Shown: positions 37,195 to 47,300 of the stretch, piece by piece
Position numbering within the stretch: the first letter of the stretch is position 1
Layout: every line of letters starts with the position of its first letter
Assembly: GCA_934718785.1 (NCBI GenBank)
Contig: CAKVAF010000003.1
Location: 1 to 64,000 of the forward strand
Direction of reading: 5' to 3'
Length of the DNA: 64,000 nucleotides
DNA from: an uncultured Campylobacter sp.
GTDB lineage: Bacteria; Campylobacterota; Campylobacteria; Campylobacterales; Campylobacteraceae
Notes under the pieces: generated by a model
The model's database searches: none
Told to the model about the DNA's origin: nothing
Seen by the model: the letters and a program-made list of their open reading frames with translations, nothing else
Translations under genes and position numbers: made by a program

Positions 37195-38638
37195 AATTTA
37201 TTTTTTAATCCTTGCAAACACCATTTTCTTTAGTGCTTGCTCGCTTTTAGCGCCTAAACTAAAAACGCCTGATACAAGCTTTAGCGCGTCAAATTCGTGC
37301 AAAGAATGTGATGGCAATCTAAGCTTTGATAGGCAGTGGTGGAAGCTTTTTAAAAGCGACGAGCTTAACGCGCTGGTGGATGAAGCGCTTAAAAACAGCA
37401 CGGATTTAAGGCTTGCTTTTATTAATTTAGAAAGAGCGGGCGCAAATCTTGGCATTTCACGCAGTAATTTACTACCAAAGCTTGATGCTCAAGGCTCATT
37501 TAATAGAGCTAAAAGCTCAGAAAATGCCACAAACCGCCCAAGCACCTTAAACAACACTTATGCGATGAGTTTAAATTTAAGCTACGAGCTTGATTTATGG
37601 GGTAAATACAAAGATGACTTTCTAGCTAAAAACAAAGCCTATGAAGCCAGCGTGTATGACTTTGAGACTGCACGCTTAAGCCTTGTGTCAAATGTGGTAA
37701 AGCTTTATTTTAACGCTATAAATTTAAACAATCAAGTGCAAATTTTAAGCCAAAGTGTGAAAGATTATGAAAAAAATTATGAGCTTAAAAGCGAGCTTTT
37801 TAAGGTGGGAGCTATCAGCGAATACGAGCTTGCAAGCTTTAAAGCTCAGCTTGATAGTGCTAGAGCAAGCTTAGAAAGCACCAAACTTTCTAAAGATAGC
37901 AATGACAAGGCTTTAGCAATACTTACAAGCAACAAACTGGATGACATTTTATATAAAACATATGATGCAAAAACGCTTGAAGATTATGATATCAATTTAC
38001 CAAGCGGGATTAGCAGTGAAATTTTGCTTTTGCGCCCTGATATTGCGGCTTCTTTAAAGAGCTTGGAAGAAAAAAACTATCTCGTAGGCGCTGCTAGAGC
38101 GCAGTTTTTACCTAGTATATCGCTCACTGGCTTGTTGGGCTTTTCAAGCACAGCTTTGAATAATTTGACCGAAAATCCTAGCAACATTTGGAGTGTGGGT
38201 GGGACTGCTTTAATGCCTATTTTTAGGTGGGGCGAGATCGCTTATAATGTAGATTTGGCTAAACTCAGTAAAGATGAAGCCTTTTTAAACTACGAAAGCA
38301 CACTAAAAACAGCTTTAGGCGAAGTAAGAACAGCGCTCATTTCAACAGAAACGGCTTTTAAAAACGAGCAAAATTATAAAAATTTACTTCAAAGTCAAAG
38401 TAAAATTTACGAGCTTTCTCAAATGCGCTATGATACGGGGCTTATTTCTTTGACGGATTTAATCACGGCTAGAAATAATTTTTTAAACGCAAAATTAAGC
38501 TATGAAAATGCTGTCTATGCCAAGCTTTCAGCTATCGTGGATAGTATAAAGGCTTTTGGAGGGGGCTTTAAACAAGATAAAAACTATAATAAAAATCTTA
38601 AAGAAGACACGCAAAAGTTGGATTTGAGTTTTCAATAA
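37187..38638 (+). CDS. cmeC: Outer-membrane efflux channel CmeC (TolC-like)
   Basis: 483 residues. Lipoprotein signal ending SAC (Cys about 18). Two repeated OEP domains: SFNRAKSS..SYELDLWGKYKDDFLAKN and GAARAQFLPSISLTGLLG..MRYDTGLISLTDLITARNN. It forms the trimeric channel for CmeAB in the outer membrane. AAAGGAG sits before the ATG inside the cmeB end. No clear terminator follows; a family A palindrome is the first hairpin downstream. Confidence 0.93.
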   Translation: MRKIYFLILANTIFFSACSLLAPKLKTPDTSFSASNSCKECDGNLSFDRQWWKLFKSDELNALVDEALKNSTDLRLAFINLERAGANLGISRSNLLPKLDAQGSFNRAKSSENATNRPSTLNNTYAMSLNLSYELDLWGKYKDDFLAKNKAYEASVYDFETARLSLVSNVVKLYFNAINLNNQVQILSQSVKDYEKNYELKSELFKVGAISEYELASFKAQLDSARASLESTKLSKDSNDKALAILTSNKLDDILYKTYDAKTLEDYDINLPSGISSEILLLRPDIAASLKSLEEKNYLVGAARAQFLPSISLTGLLGFSSTALNNLTENPSNIWSVGGTALMPIFRWGEIAYNVDLAKLSKDEAFLNYESTLKTALGEVRTALISTETAFKNEQNYKNLLQSQSKIYELSQMRYDTGLISLTDLITARNNFLNAKLSYENAVYAKLSAIVDSIKAFGGGFKQDKNYNKNLKEDTQKLDLSFQ

Positions 38639-38687
38639 TACAAATTACAAAGAGTAAAATTTCATAGAAGTTTAAAATTAAAACCTT

Positions 38688-38724
38688 GTCATTGCGAGCG
38701 GGCTTGCCCGCACGGCAATCCATA
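38688..38724. repeat. Dispersed palindromic repeat, family A copy 5
   Basis: GTCATTGCGAG at the left, GGCAATCC at the right, with the perfect inner hairpin GCGGGCTTGCCCGC. It lies downstream of cmeC. Confidence 0.7.
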
Positions 38725-38794
38725 ATTTTATAAATCAATCTATCTTTGCTAAACTTAATAAAGCAGTCCATTTTTTATTTTTGTAATTTCATAA

Positions 38795-38829
38795 TGGATT
38801 GCTTTGCGTTTTTAATACCTTGCAATGAC
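38795..38829. repeat. Dispersed palindromic repeat, family A copy 6
   Basis: TGGATTGCTTTGCG at the left, CTTGCAATGAC at the right. Confidence 0.65.
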
Positions 38830-38832
38830 ACA

Positions 38833-38862
38833 TTTTAAACTCGCGCCGCTGTTTTGAAATTA
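38833..38862. repeat. Dispersed repeat, family B copy 4
   Basis: AACTCGCGCCGCTGTTTTGA, directly after family A copy 6, the same A/B pairing as at 12.8 and 14.0 kb. Confidence 0.65.
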
Positions 38863-38932
38863 ATTCTTAAAGATTGAATTTCAAAGGAAATTTGCAAATC
38901 AATTTTAATTTATTTTAAACTCTATGCTTTCA

Positions 38933-39767
38933 TTAAATCCAGTCTAAAAATATGTTTTTAATATGATTTGAAGCGATCAGATCTTTAAGCCTTTTTATCT
39001 TCTCATCCCCGTCACTAAAGACGCGTTCGTGCGTTTCTGCCATGATGTATTCAACATTTTTATAAAGCTTTTCGTGGATGATTTTTTCTAAAATTTCAAA
39101 CTCAGCTCCCTCGATATCAAGCTTAATGAGTGTGATTTTGCCATGCTTTTGGATAAGATTTTGCAAAAATTCGCAAAAATCAATCATCTGCACTTCATAA
39201 GCGTCTTTATGCCCCCAAGCGTCTATTTTAACGACACTTGCGCCCTGTGAAATTAAATCATCGCCCGGATTATAAAACATGACTTTTTTATTCTCAACCC
39301 CTAAGGCTTGCTGATAAACGCTGATTTTTTCATTGTTTTTATAAAATTCTTTTAAGAAACTTACTAAATAAACATTAGGCTCAAAATCATAACAAATCGC
39401 CCCACACGCCAAAGCCACATCTAAACACGCCCGCATGCGCGCCAGCATCAATAATCACAAGCTCTTCGCCCTTAGAAGCTCGTAAATGAAAGTCATAAAA
39501 GAGTGGATAATACTTGCCCGAGACATAGCTTCTGCGAAGCAAGCTTTGAAAATGATAAATGCCTTCTTTTGACTGCAAAGCTTCTAAAAGCTCGAATTTA
39601 AGCCAAGAATTATGCCCGTTGATTTCATTTTTCACGCGCTCTAAATCTTTACGAATTGCACGCAAGGGGTATGTTATAGTTTGAATTAAATTTCTATATT
39701 TAAAAATACAAATATTACCTAGATAAATTTTTCTTAAACCACTGTCATATCGTTTGAATTTAAACAT
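38933..39767 (-). pseudogene. FkbM-family methyltransferase, broken by one frameshift
   Basis: Two frames join into one protein. The first (from 39767) runs to VIIDAGAHAGV, SAM motif I, then leaves frame at a short T run (39423-39425 on the forward strand as AAA) and stops at 39387. The second continues LDVALACGAICYDFEPNVYL, then LIKLDIEGAEFEIL, to the end at 38933. A change of one or two T residues restores it. It belongs to the same family as the pseudogene at 25 kb but is not a close copy. Role: O-methylation of a sugar or similar acceptor, by family. It may be real decay or a sequencing indel. Confidence 0.8.
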
Positions 39768-39858
39768 TTTTTGCCTTTAAATCTATGATTATAGAGTGAA
39801 AAGAAATTATAAAACAAATACAATTCAAGCACAATCTATTATCGTAGAGTAAGGGTAT

Positions 39859-40098
39859 ATGAGAGAATTTAACCAAGAAGAAATACAAAATTTTCATCAA
39901 AAAATCGCGCAAAATGTGGCTAAAATCCGCAAAGAAAAAGGTATTTCTCAGCTTGAATTAAGCCTTGATATAGGGCTAAAGTCTTGCTTGCTTGTCGCAG
40001 GGGCTGAAGCAAATTATAAAAACACGCATTTTAATTTAAAACATTTATATAAAATCGCTAAGGTTTTAAATGTGGATATTGTGGAGTTTTTTAAATAA
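39859..40098 (+). CDS. XRE-family helix-turn-helix regulator
   Basis: 79 residues. The HTH runs from IAQNVAKIRKEKGISQLELSLDIGL to HFNLKHLYKIAKVLNVDIVEFF, the standard Cro/C1-type single-domain plan. AAGGGT precedes the ATG. It stands alone on the plus strand, divergent from the broken FkbM gene and convergent with frdB. Its target is unknown; small regulators of this type in Campylobacter are sometimes near glycan or mobile genes. Confidence 0.8.
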   Translation: MREFNQEEIQNFHQKIAQNVAKIRKEKGISQLELSLDIGLKSCLLVAGAEANYKNTHFNLKHLYKIAKVLNVDIVEFFK

Positions 40099-40168
40099 AT
40101 TTAAAATACTAGAAAAATAATTTTAAAATAAATCCCAAAACTGCTGCCGATGATTTTAATATTTAAAA

Positions 40169-40194
40169 TTTAAGCTCAAATTTTTGAGCTTAAA
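40169..40194. terminator. Bidirectional hairpin terminator of frdCAB and the HTH gene
   Basis: Perfect 12-base stem TTTAAGCTCAAA / TTTGAGCTTAAA with a TT loop, between convergent genes. A degraded family B core (CTGCTGCCGATG) lies just to the left. Confidence 0.7.
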
Positions 40195-40197
40195 TCA

Positions 40198-40923
40198 TCA
40201 ATTGTTTCTTTGAGCGACGAGTTTGCGGCGCATGTAAGCGATTTTGCTTTGCAAAGGCAGCTCTTTTGGGCAATTATCCTCACAAGCAAGCAAGCTCATA
40301 CAGCCAAAAACGCCATCATCATCGCCCACAAGCTCGTAAAAATCTTCAATGTTGCGCTGATCGTGTGGATCTTGCAAATAGCGCGCTGTTCTTAAAAGCC
40401 CTGTGGCGGCGATGAAATTTGGACGCATAAGCTTAGTCGCACAGCTTGCCACACAAATGCCACACTCTATACAGCGATCAAGCTCGAAAGTCTCATCAGC
40501 TACGGCTGGTTCGATTTTTTCTTCAAGCTTGCTTATATCAACTTCTTTTTCGTTATGTACCCAGCTTTCCACACGCTTACACATACTCTCAAACCACTCT
40601 CCTGTATTTACGCTCAAATCCTTAATATGCTTAAAAGCAGGCATAGGCATAAGCTCGATGACTCCATCTTCATAGTCTTTTGTAAGCGTTTTGCAAGCAA
40701 GCTTTGGCACGCCATTGATCATCATCGCGCAACTGCCGCAAATTCCCGCACGACATACAAAATCAAAGCTCAAATCCGCATCAAATTTTTCCCTTATCAA
40801 AGTAAGACACACAAAAATCGTCATAAACTCCGTCTCTTCAAGCTCATAAGTAGCAAAAAAAGGCTTTGAAATTTTACTCAAGGGATTGTATTTGAACGCC
40901 TTTATAGTCAATTTTCTACTCAT
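40198..40923 (-). CDS. frdB: Fumarate reductase iron-sulfur subunit
   Basis: 241 residues from the ATG at 40923, which has AGGAG six bases upstream and overlaps the frdA end. [2Fe-2S] ligands: [10 protein letters not shown]. The [4Fe-4S] and [3Fe-4S] ligands lie in [11 protein letters not shown] and the later [10 protein letters not shown]. It passes electrons from the haem subunit to FrdA. The order C-A-B is that of epsilonproteobacterial fumarate reductases. Confidence 0.93.
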   Translation of the reverse strand: MSRKLTIKAFKYNPLSKISKPFFATYELEETEFMTIFVCLTLIREKFDADLSFDFVCRAGICGSCAMMINGVPKLACKTLTKDYEDGVIELMPMPAFKHIKDLSVNTGEWFESMCKRVESWVHNEKEVDISKLEEKIEPAVADETFELDRCIECGICVASCATKLMRPNFIAATGLLRTARYLQDPHDQRNIEDFYELVGDDDGVFGCMSLLACEDNCPKELPLQSKIAYMRRKLVAQRNN

Positions 40924-42907
40924 AATCAACTCCTAGTCTTTGATTTGGCCTTTTATATTTTTCTTGCAAGGTGTAAGGCATAAGCGCGTCTTGAATTTCA
41001 TAGCGGTTTTTACCTTCACTTTGCATTTTAGACGTGATTTCATCGACCTGAGCTTGTCTTTTAGTGCTAAGTGGATTTTCGATGATATTTCCTTTTGCAC
41101 CGTATCCTCTAAAGGCTGGGGGCATTTCCATTTTCATAATGTCAAGTTCTTCATACTCCACGCGGGGCATACTCTCGCCCTCAACCCAAAAGGTATTTGT
41201 GCGCTTCATCCAGTTTAAATCATCTCGCTTTGGATAGTCTTCTCTATAATGAGCGCCCCTACTTTCCGTGCGCAAAAGCGCGCCATAAGCCACGCACAAA
41301 GCCACCTTAAGCATTCTAGGCACTCTATAAGCTTCTTCAAGCTCAGGATTTGCCGCAGCAAGTTCCTTGCAATGCACCTTAACATCAAGACTTTGCTTGT
41401 AAAGTTCTTCAAGCTCACTTACAGCTTCTTTTAAACTCTCGCCTGTTCTAAAAATCGCCACTTTCTCCCACATCACTTCTTTCATCTTGTTTTTGATCTC
41501 AAAAACGCTATATTTACCCTCTTTATCCACAAGGCTTTTAAGATAGTTGTATTCATCGCTAAGGTATTTTTTGATTAAATTTGTATCGATATCTTCGCCG
41601 TTTTCTTTGCAATACTTGGCAAAATAATCCCCCACTATCATCCCAGCGACCACAGTTTCAGCACAGGAGTTGCCCCCAAGGCGGTTAAAGCCGTGCATAT
41701 CCCAACACGCTGCCTCGCCACACGCAAAAAGCCCATTGAGCCACTGGCTTTCGCCATTTGGCTTCGTGCGAATGCCACCCATTGAATAATGCTGCATAGG
41801 TAAAACCGGCGCCCAGCCCTTAGGTCCTTCATCTGCTGGATCGATACCATTAAAAGTCTTGCAAATATCTTGCACATCACGCAAGTTTTTTTCAATATGA
41901 GCGCGCCCAAGTATCGAAATATCAAGCCACAAATGATCTCCATAAGCACTTTTTACGCCTTTTCCTTTGCGAATATGTTCCATCATTCTGCGGCTCACTA
42001 CATCGCGACTAGCAAGTTCTTTTTTCTCAGGCTCATAATCAGGCATAAAGCGATATCCATCCACGTCCCGAAGCACGCCCCCATCGCCCCTGCAGCCCTC
42101 AGTGAGCAAAATCCCACTTGGCACGATAGGCGTTGGGTGAAATTGCACGGCTTCCATATTTGATAATCTGCAAAGTCCTGTTTCAAGGGCTATTGCCGCA
42201 CCTGTACCCTCGCAAATAACGGCGTTTGTGGTTTGCTTGTAAATTCTACCATATCCGCCAGTGGCTATCATCGTGCCACGCGCTACAAAGGCGGTAAGCT
42301 CGCCATTTGTCAAATCTCTTGCAATCACGCCCAAACAGCGTTTGCCATCGTGAATAATGCGCACGGCTTCCATTCTATCGATGATTTTAACCTCGTTTTT
42401 AATTGCCTCATTTGCCACGCCATAAAGCATACAATGCCCTGTGGCATCGGCGATAAAACAGGTGCGCCATTTCTTAGTGCCACCAAAATCACGCGCATTT
42501 ATAAGCCCGTGCGCGCTTTCTTTTTCTTCAATAGTCGTTTTTTGAGCGTTGATAACCACAGAGCGAGGTCCCTTTTGAACTCTAGTCCAAGGCACTCCCC
42601 ACGCAGCAAGCTCTCTAACGGCCTTTGGCGCAACTTGAGCAAACATTCTAGCCACTTCTTGATCGCACCCCCAGTCGCTCCCTTTAACTGTGTCTGCAAA
42701 GTGCAAATCTTCATTATCGCCCTCGCCCTTCACTCCATTTCCTAAACTTGCTTGCATACCCCCTTGAACTGCGGCTGAGTGAGAGCGTTTAACAGGGCAG
42801 ATACTTAAAAGAGTTACGCTTTGATTTGTTTTTGCCACTTCAATGGCAGCGCGAAGTCCTGCTAGACCGCCACCTATAACTAATGCGTCGCTGTATTTTA
42901 TATTCAT
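40916..42907 (-). CDS. frdA: Fumarate reductase flavoprotein subunit
   Basis: 663 residues. FAD-binding [14 protein letters not shown] at the start, the flavin-attachment His in [11 protein letters not shown], and active-site blocks [11 protein letters not shown] and [13 protein letters not shown]. It reduces fumarate to succinate with electrons from menaquinol during oxygen-limited growth; in C. jejuni FrdCAB also acts as the succinate dehydrogenase. It follows frdC after one base. Confidence 0.94.
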   Translation of the reverse strand: MNIKYSDALVIGGGLAGLRAAIEVAKTNQSVTLLSICPVKRSHSAAVQGGMQASLGNGVKGEGDNEDLHFADTVKGSDWGCDQEVARMFAQVAPKAVRELAAWGVPWTRVQKGPRSVVINAQKTTIEEKESAHGLINARDFGGTKKWRTCFIADATGHCMLYGVANEAIKNEVKIIDRMEAVRIIHDGKRCLGVIARDLTNGELTAFVARGTMIATGGYGRIYKQTTNAVICEGTGAAIALETGLCRLSNMEAVQFHPTPIVPSGILLTEGCRGDGGVLRDVDGYRFMPDYEPEKKELASRDVVSRRMMEHIRKGKGVKSAYGDHLWLDISILGRAHIEKNLRDVQDICKTFNGIDPADEGPKGWAPVLPMQHYSMGGIRTKPNGESQWLNGLFACGEAACWDMHGFNRLGGNSCAETVVAGMIVGDYFAKYCKENGEDIDTNLIKKYLSDEYNYLKSLVDKEGKYSVFEIKNKMKEVMWEKVAIFRTGESLKEAVSELEELYKQSLDVKVHCKELAAANPELEEAYRVPRMLKVALCVAYGALLRTESRGAHYREDYPKRDDLNWMKRTNTFWVEGESMPRVEYEELDIMKMEMPPAFRGYGAKGNIIENPLSTKRQAQVDEITSKMQSEGKNRYEIQDALMPYTLQEKYKRPNQRLGVDYE

Positions 42908-42908
42908 T

Positions 42909-43682
42909 TTAAGCTCCTAAGTGTGGTGTAGAAATTTGACTTTGTAAATGAGTTGGCGTGTAGCGAGAGCCTTTGACATGATCGCTTAAGCCCACTTTAA
43001 TGTAAGCAATCATCGTCAGCAAGCCAAGAGCGATAAAAAAGATGCTTACGATCCATTTTAAAGCCTTTAATCTTTTGCGTGATTTTTTAGCGTCCTTGCC
43101 CTCAAACCAGCCCCATTTGACGCAAAGTCTATAAAGTCCTATGCCCCCGTGAAGCTCGACAGCAAAAAGCAAGATGAGATAAAAGGGCCACATTTGAAGC
43201 ATTCTTTCGCCAGAGCCGTAAGGATCGATAGTATCTGGGTAAAAAAACATCATGCCTAAATGAAAAGAAGCAAAGAAAAAGAGTATAAAGCCTGTGATAA
43301 ACTGCACGAACCATAAATTTGTATCGCTGTGCTTGATGAGCTTCATTTGTGTGCGTAGAATTTGATACTGCCTAAAATTGATAGGAAATTTACGCACCGC
43401 CAAAGCTGCATGCACGACAAAGACAGCAAAAACGACAAAGACAATACAAGAAACTAACCAAGGCTGTGGCTCGCCAAAGATGAAATTGCCCTCAAACATC
43501 TTCGCCACGCTATACATAAAATCATTGCTGATGATGATCGTAGCGACAAAAAACATATGGCCCCACATAAAAAGCCCTAAAAAAAGACCGCTCGCACTTT
43601 GGATGAAATCAAGCTTGGCTGGGAGTTTGCTTTTTTTACCTGAAAGGCTTTGCCCTAAAAAGCCTTCGATGATTTGACTCAT
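42909..43682 (-). CDS. frdC: Fumarate reductase cytochrome b subunit
   Basis: 257 residues with five membrane helices. Haem-ligand-type His residues lie in the helices: [37 protein letters not shown], and [15 protein letters not shown]. This di-haem type is that of Wolinella and Campylobacter. It anchors FrdAB to the inner membrane and oxidises menaquinol. AAAGGAG precedes the ATG. Confidence 0.93.
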   Translation of the reverse strand: MSQIIEGFLGQSLSGKKSKLPAKLDFIQSASGLFLGLFMWGHMFFVATIIISNDFMYSVAKMFEGNFIFGEPQPWLVSCIVFVVFAVFVVHAALAVRKFPINFRQYQILRTQMKLIKHSDTNLWFVQFITGFILFFFASFHLGMMFFYPDTIDPYGSGERMLQMWPFYLILLFAVELHGGIGLYRLCVKWGWFEGKDAKKSRKRLKALKWIVSIFFIALGLLTMIAYIKVGLSDHVKGSRYTPTHLQSQISTPHLGA

Positions 43683-43745
43683 TATTTACTCCTTTTTGTT
43701 TATCAAAATTGAGTAAATTTTAATATTTAAAGGCTTTAAAGAAAC

Positions 43746-44567
43746 TTAAATTTTTTGCTTTGTCTTAAATTTTAAATAAATATAAAGTAAATAAGTTACA
43801 AAAAGAAGCACAAGGCTTAAAATTTGCCCCATGGTTAAATTGAGGGCTAAAAAGCCAAGATTAAAATCAGGCTGCCTGAAAAACTCGCACACAAAGCGCG
43901 CCACACAATAACTTGCCATATAAATGATAATGAGCTGGCCTTCAAATTTTTTGCGCTTTCTTGCAAAATAGATGATAAAAAAGACCACCATGCCTTCTAA
44001 AAACGCTTCATAAAGCTGTGATGGATGGCGCAACATTCCATCAACATAAATGCCCCAAGGCATTTGAGTTTCGCGCCCAAAAAGCTCTTGATTTAAAAAA
44101 TTGCCTATGCGCCCAAAAGTATAAGCAAGCGGAACGCTGATAGCAACGAGATCAAGAAATGTCCATAAATTTTGCTTGTTTTTTTTGCAAAAAATAAAAG
44201 TGGCGATAAAAAAGCCCACGACCGCCCCATGAAAGCTCATCCCACGAATGCCTACAAACTCGCCTTGCTGATCAAAAGGATTGAAAATCTGCCAAGGATG
44301 AGTAAGATAAAAAAGCGTGTGCGCATCATAAAGCAAGATAAAGCCTAATCGCGCGCCCAAAATCACGCCCAGTTCAACCCAAATGAAATAATTATCCAGC
44401 ATTTTTTCGCTGATTTTAATCTTGTCTTTTTTCACAAAATACTTAGCGATAAAAAGAGCAAGCAGCAAAGCCGTGATATACATCAAGCTATACCAGTAAA
44501 TATGAAAGCCAAAAAGCGAAAACGCGATGACATCAAAATGTGAATAAATGTGTTGCCAAAACTCCAT
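43746..44567 (-). CDS. lgt: Prolipoprotein diacylglyceryl transferase
   Basis: 273 residues, about seven membrane segments. The Lgt signature [16 protein letters not shown] is present, plus [12 protein letters not shown]. It adds diacylglycerol to the lipobox Cys of prolipoproteins; several such lipoproteins are encoded in this window (CmeA, CmeC, the 44.7 kb gene). It lies upstream of frdCAB in the same direction, the order seen in C. jejuni. Confidence 0.94.
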   Translation of the reverse strand: MEFWQHIYSHFDVIAFSLFGFHIYWYSLMYITALLLALFIAKYFVKKDKIKISEKMLDNYFIWVELGVILGARLGFILLYDAHTLFYLTHPWQIFNPFDQQGEFVGIRGMSFHGAVVGFFIATFIFCKKNKQNLWTFLDLVAISVPLAYTFGRIGNFLNQELFGRETQMPWGIYVDGMLRHPSQLYEAFLEGMVVFFIIYFARKRKKFEGQLIIIYMASYCVARFVCEFFRQPDFNLGFLALNLTMGQILSLVLLFVTYLLYIYLKFKTKQKI

Positions 44568-44655
44568 AAAACCTTCTTTAAATTTAAAAGCTAAAATATA
44601 GCAAAAAAAGGCTTAAATTTGATATAATTTCACAAAATAAATCACAAGGTTAAAA

Positions 44656-45582
44656 ATGAAAAAATTGCTTATAATCGCCTTTACACTAGCTTTTGTAGCG
44701 TGTTCACAAACGAGTTCAAATTTCACTTATTTACCGATGCCAAATTTTAAAAATCACACAAATGATACAAATTTACGCCCAAGTTCAGGCAAAAAAGTTT
44801 CGCTGCGTCTCATTGATTTAAGGCGCAATGAAGCTGTTTCGCAGGGTTTTAAAGACTCTGTGCTTAAGGCAAGAATTGATGAAGAAACAAGGCTTTTAAT
44901 CCAAAAACTTGAAGCACAAAGCAAGCAAATCTTAGCTTATAAAGGCTATGAAGTCGTGCAAAGTGGCGCTGATTACGAGCTTTTGCATAGTATAACGCTT
45001 GATTTAAGGGAGTTAAATGCGCAAAAAAGCGAGCAATGGCTCAAAGAAGAAGCGATAAATTCAAGCCTTGAGCTTAATTTATACTCGACAATCACACTTC
45101 AAAGCCTAAGAAAAAGTAGCCAAACAAGGCAAATCAACACCGCCACAGCCCTTGATCAGCCTGTAAAAATCACTTATGCGAGCAAGGATGGCAAGGGCGT
45201 GAATTTTTTCAAAACAACCCTTAGCAGTGTGCCAACGCAGGTCAATAAGGAGCTTTCATTAGCTGCTGTGGATATAGACAATGCTTTTTTAAGCTTTTAT
45301 AATGGGGTTTTAAATAATCTTGTTGCAAATCTTTCAAATGATTTGGCTGGCTCAAATCATATAAATCCTGCTTCAAACGCCCTTTCAAACACACCTGAAG
45401 AAAGCTTAGAGCCTTTAAATTTCAGCACAAGCCAAGATTTAAACAAGGCAACAAGTCCTAATCAGCCTTTGCAAAATTTATCCCAGCCACAGTTTCAAAA
45501 TTTGCAAACTGCGCCCCAAGAAAATTCACAAGAAACACAACAAGAAAATTCGCAAAATAATCAAGGTGTAACGATATTTTAA
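44656..45582 (+). CDS. Lipoprotein (Cj0406c-like) with a Gln/Asn-rich tail
   Basis: 308 residues. Lipoprotein signal MKKLLIIAFTLAFVAC (Cys 16). The first 220 residues are a mixed helical domain (LRLIDLRRNEAVSQGFKDS, a lipoprotein pattern that faintly recalls HpaA of Helicobacter). The last 90 are low complexity, rich in Asn, Gln, Ser and Pro, with repeated QENSQ near the end. The family comparison is weak. Position beside lgt matches Cj0406c. It is probably exposed on or anchored to the outer membrane; the function is not known. Confidence 0.7.
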   Translation: MKKLLIIAFTLAFVACSQTSSNFTYLPMPNFKNHTNDTNLRPSSGKKVSLRLIDLRRNEAVSQGFKDSVLKARIDEETRLLIQKLEAQSKQILAYKGYEVVQSGADYELLHSITLDLRELNAQKSEQWLKEEAINSSLELNLYSTITLQSLRKSSQTRQINTATALDQPVKITYASKDGKGVNFFKTTLSSVPTQVNKELSLAAVDIDNAFLSFYNGVLNNLVANLSNDLAGSNHINPASNALSNTPEESLEPLNFSTSQDLNKATSPNQPLQNLSQPQFQNLQTAPQENSQETQQENSQNNQGVTIF

Positions 45583-45669
45583 AATTTTTTATCACCTTGA
45601 AAATTAAATATTTAGCGCAGTCAAAGATGATAATTTTATCTTTGCAAAATAAATTTAAAAAAACTAGTC

Positions 45670-46431
45670 TTAAAGTTTTGCGCGGTTTTTTAAGAAATTC
45701 ACAAAAATTTTTTTGATGAAAAAGGGGCAAAGATTATAAATTTTAGCGATTAAAAAAGTGCTGAAATTAAAGGCGTAGAAGCGCTTTTTAGCCTGAATTG
45801 CTTTTGTGATTTTAAAAGCAGCTGTTGAAACACTCATCATTTTAAGATTTTTAATATGCTTTGTCAAGTCTGTTTTGATAAAGCCTGGACAAATCATGCT
45901 GAAACAAATTTGTGGATACGCTAGAGCCAAAGCTTCGCCAAGTGTGCACGAAAAATGCTTTGAAGCGCTGTATGCAGGGGCATTTGGCAGAGCAAGTAAA
46001 GAAGCAATGGATGAAATGAAAGCAATTTGTCCCTTAAAGCCACTTTCATTTAAAGCCTGCGCACTCATCTTTTCAAGTGCATAAAAAAGCGGTGCAGCCG
46101 TGCCTAGCACATTGATCCTTGAAATTTCAATCTGCTTGTGCGCGCTTTCATCAACGCCGCTACTTATGCTAGCATTTAGGATTAAAAGATCTAAATTTTC
46201 TTTAAAAATGCTCTCACACCAGGCTTTAGATAAATTCTCATCAGCGATATCAAAAGCGGCAATCTCAACCTCGCAATCTCTTGCTTCAAGCTCGTTTTTC
46301 AGAGCTTTCAGTGCGCTTTCATCTCTAGCGTTTAAAAAAAATTTCACGCCCTTTTGCGCGAAATTTAAAGCCAGCTCGCACCCTAAGCCGCGGCTTGCAC
46401 CCGTGATGGCTATGCTTTTATATTCACTCAT
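45670..46431 (-). CDS. Short-chain dehydrogenase/reductase
   Basis: 253 residues. Cofactor motif TGASRGLG near residue 12, structural LILNAS, catalytic Ser of ISSIASLLA and Tyr-Lys of YSASKHF. The C-terminal part (from FSTFLIAKIYNLCPFF) is hydrophobic and basic, typical of membrane-associated SDRs. The substrate cannot be inferred. It overlaps nothing, lies 18 bases downstream of the membrane-protein gene, and is probably co-transcribed with it. Confidence 0.85.
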   Translation of the reverse strand: MSEYKSIAITGASRGLGCELALNFAQKGVKFFLNARDESALKALKNELEARDCEVEIAAFDIADENLSKAWCESIFKENLDLLILNASISSGVDESAHKQIEISRINVLGTAAPLFYALEKMSAQALNESGFKGQIAFISSIASLLALPNAPAYSASKHFSCTLGEALALAYPQICFSMICPGFIKTDLTKHIKNLKMMSVSTAAFKITKAIQAKKRFYAFNFSTFLIAKIYNLCPFFIKKIFVNFLKNRAKL

Positions 46432-46449
46432 TTTAAAATTAAGCAGCCC

Positions 46450-47214
46450 TTAAAAGCACTCATACTGAGCTAGAGCGCTCATTTTTTGAGCTTGCTCATT
46501 TGTCGCAGGCAAAGAGCTGCTAAAATCAGCTTTTGCGCTCATTAAATTGCTTCTTAAAACAGGCACAATCCTAGCATTTTCAGGGCTTAGACTTTTTAGC
46601 GCGCAAGTTTTATTAATATCTTTTGAGTAATTTTGTGCGTTATTTAGCGCTTCTTTGATGAGTAAATTTTGTAAAATTTTATCATTTTCTAAAAGCTCTT
46701 TATCGGTAAAAACTGCATTTAAAGCCGGTAAATTCACGCTAAAAAAACCACCTTGCTTTGAAATTTTATCCACTTCATTCATTAAAGCATTGTAAGTGCC
46801 AAGCTCATTTTCTTTAAACTCACAATCTAAGCTCGCAAAAAAACGCTGTCCTTTGATGATTTGAACCCCGTCTTTATAAAGAAAAGTAGGCTCCACGCTG
46901 TAAGATCCGCCCGTGCAAATTTTGCTTTGCTTGACCTTTTCAAGAACGGCATTAAAATTATTTGTAAGAGCCACTTTATCTTCGCTGCTTAGGCTTTCTT
47001 TATTGCTAAGGGCGTTTGAAGCAGTGAAATTTGGGCTACTTGAGAAAGTTTGCGGTCTTAATTTATTGAAAACTTCGATATTTGAAGTAAAGCTAAAAGC
47101 GCTATTTTTCGGTGTATTTTGAGACTTTAAAAATTGCACGTTAAAAATCACACCCGCAACAAAGCAAAGTATGCACAAAAGCCCTATTCCTAGTCCTTTG
47201 AAAAAGTTTATCAT
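46450..47214 (-). CDS. Membrane-anchored protein of unknown function
   Basis: 254 residues. One N-terminal membrane helix (GLGIGLLCILCFVAGVIF), then a soluble region likely in the periplasm with a few Cys residues (CTGGSYSVEP, SLDCEF, KTCALKSL, YECF). I recognise no family. It may be disulfide-bonded in the periplasm. It is followed by the SDR gene 18 bases on. AAGGAG is present before the ATG. Confidence 0.65.
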   Translation of the reverse strand: MINFFKGLGIGLLCILCFVAGVIFNVQFLKSQNTPKNSAFSFTSNIEVFNKLRPQTFSSSPNFTASNALSNKESLSSEDKVALTNNFNAVLEKVKQSKICTGGSYSVEPTFLYKDGVQIIKGQRFFASLDCEFKENELGTYNALMNEVDKISKQGGFFSVNLPALNAVFTDKELLENDKILQNLLIKEALNNAQNYSKDINKTCALKSLSPENARIVPVLRSNLMSAKADFSSSLPATNEQAQKMSALAQYECF

Positions 47215-47300
47215 TTTTTCTCCTTTGTGATTAAAATTTTATTGTATTATCTTTTAACTTAAAACAAAATTTGTTAAAATAAAGCTTTTAAAGAGTTTGT

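Noticed and set aside
38690..38722. cmeABC transcription terminator at the GCGGGCTTGCCCGC hairpin
   Set aside because: No T run follows; it belongs to the family A repeats, which occur in many unrelated gaps.
40403..40869. Two overlapping plus-strand open frames of 90 and 104 residues
   Set aside because: Both are antisense to frdB and have no start signals or recognisable protein features.
42233..42745. 170-residue open frame on the plus strand
   Set aside because: It lies fully antisense to frdA, has no ribosome-binding site and its sequence looks like a shadow of the conserved frdA codons.
45670..46431. The SDR gene as the missing ketoreductase of the ape-type operon
   Set aside because: It is 34 kb away, paired with an unrelated membrane protein, and its hydrophobic C-terminal part is unlike FabG/ApeQ ketoreductases.
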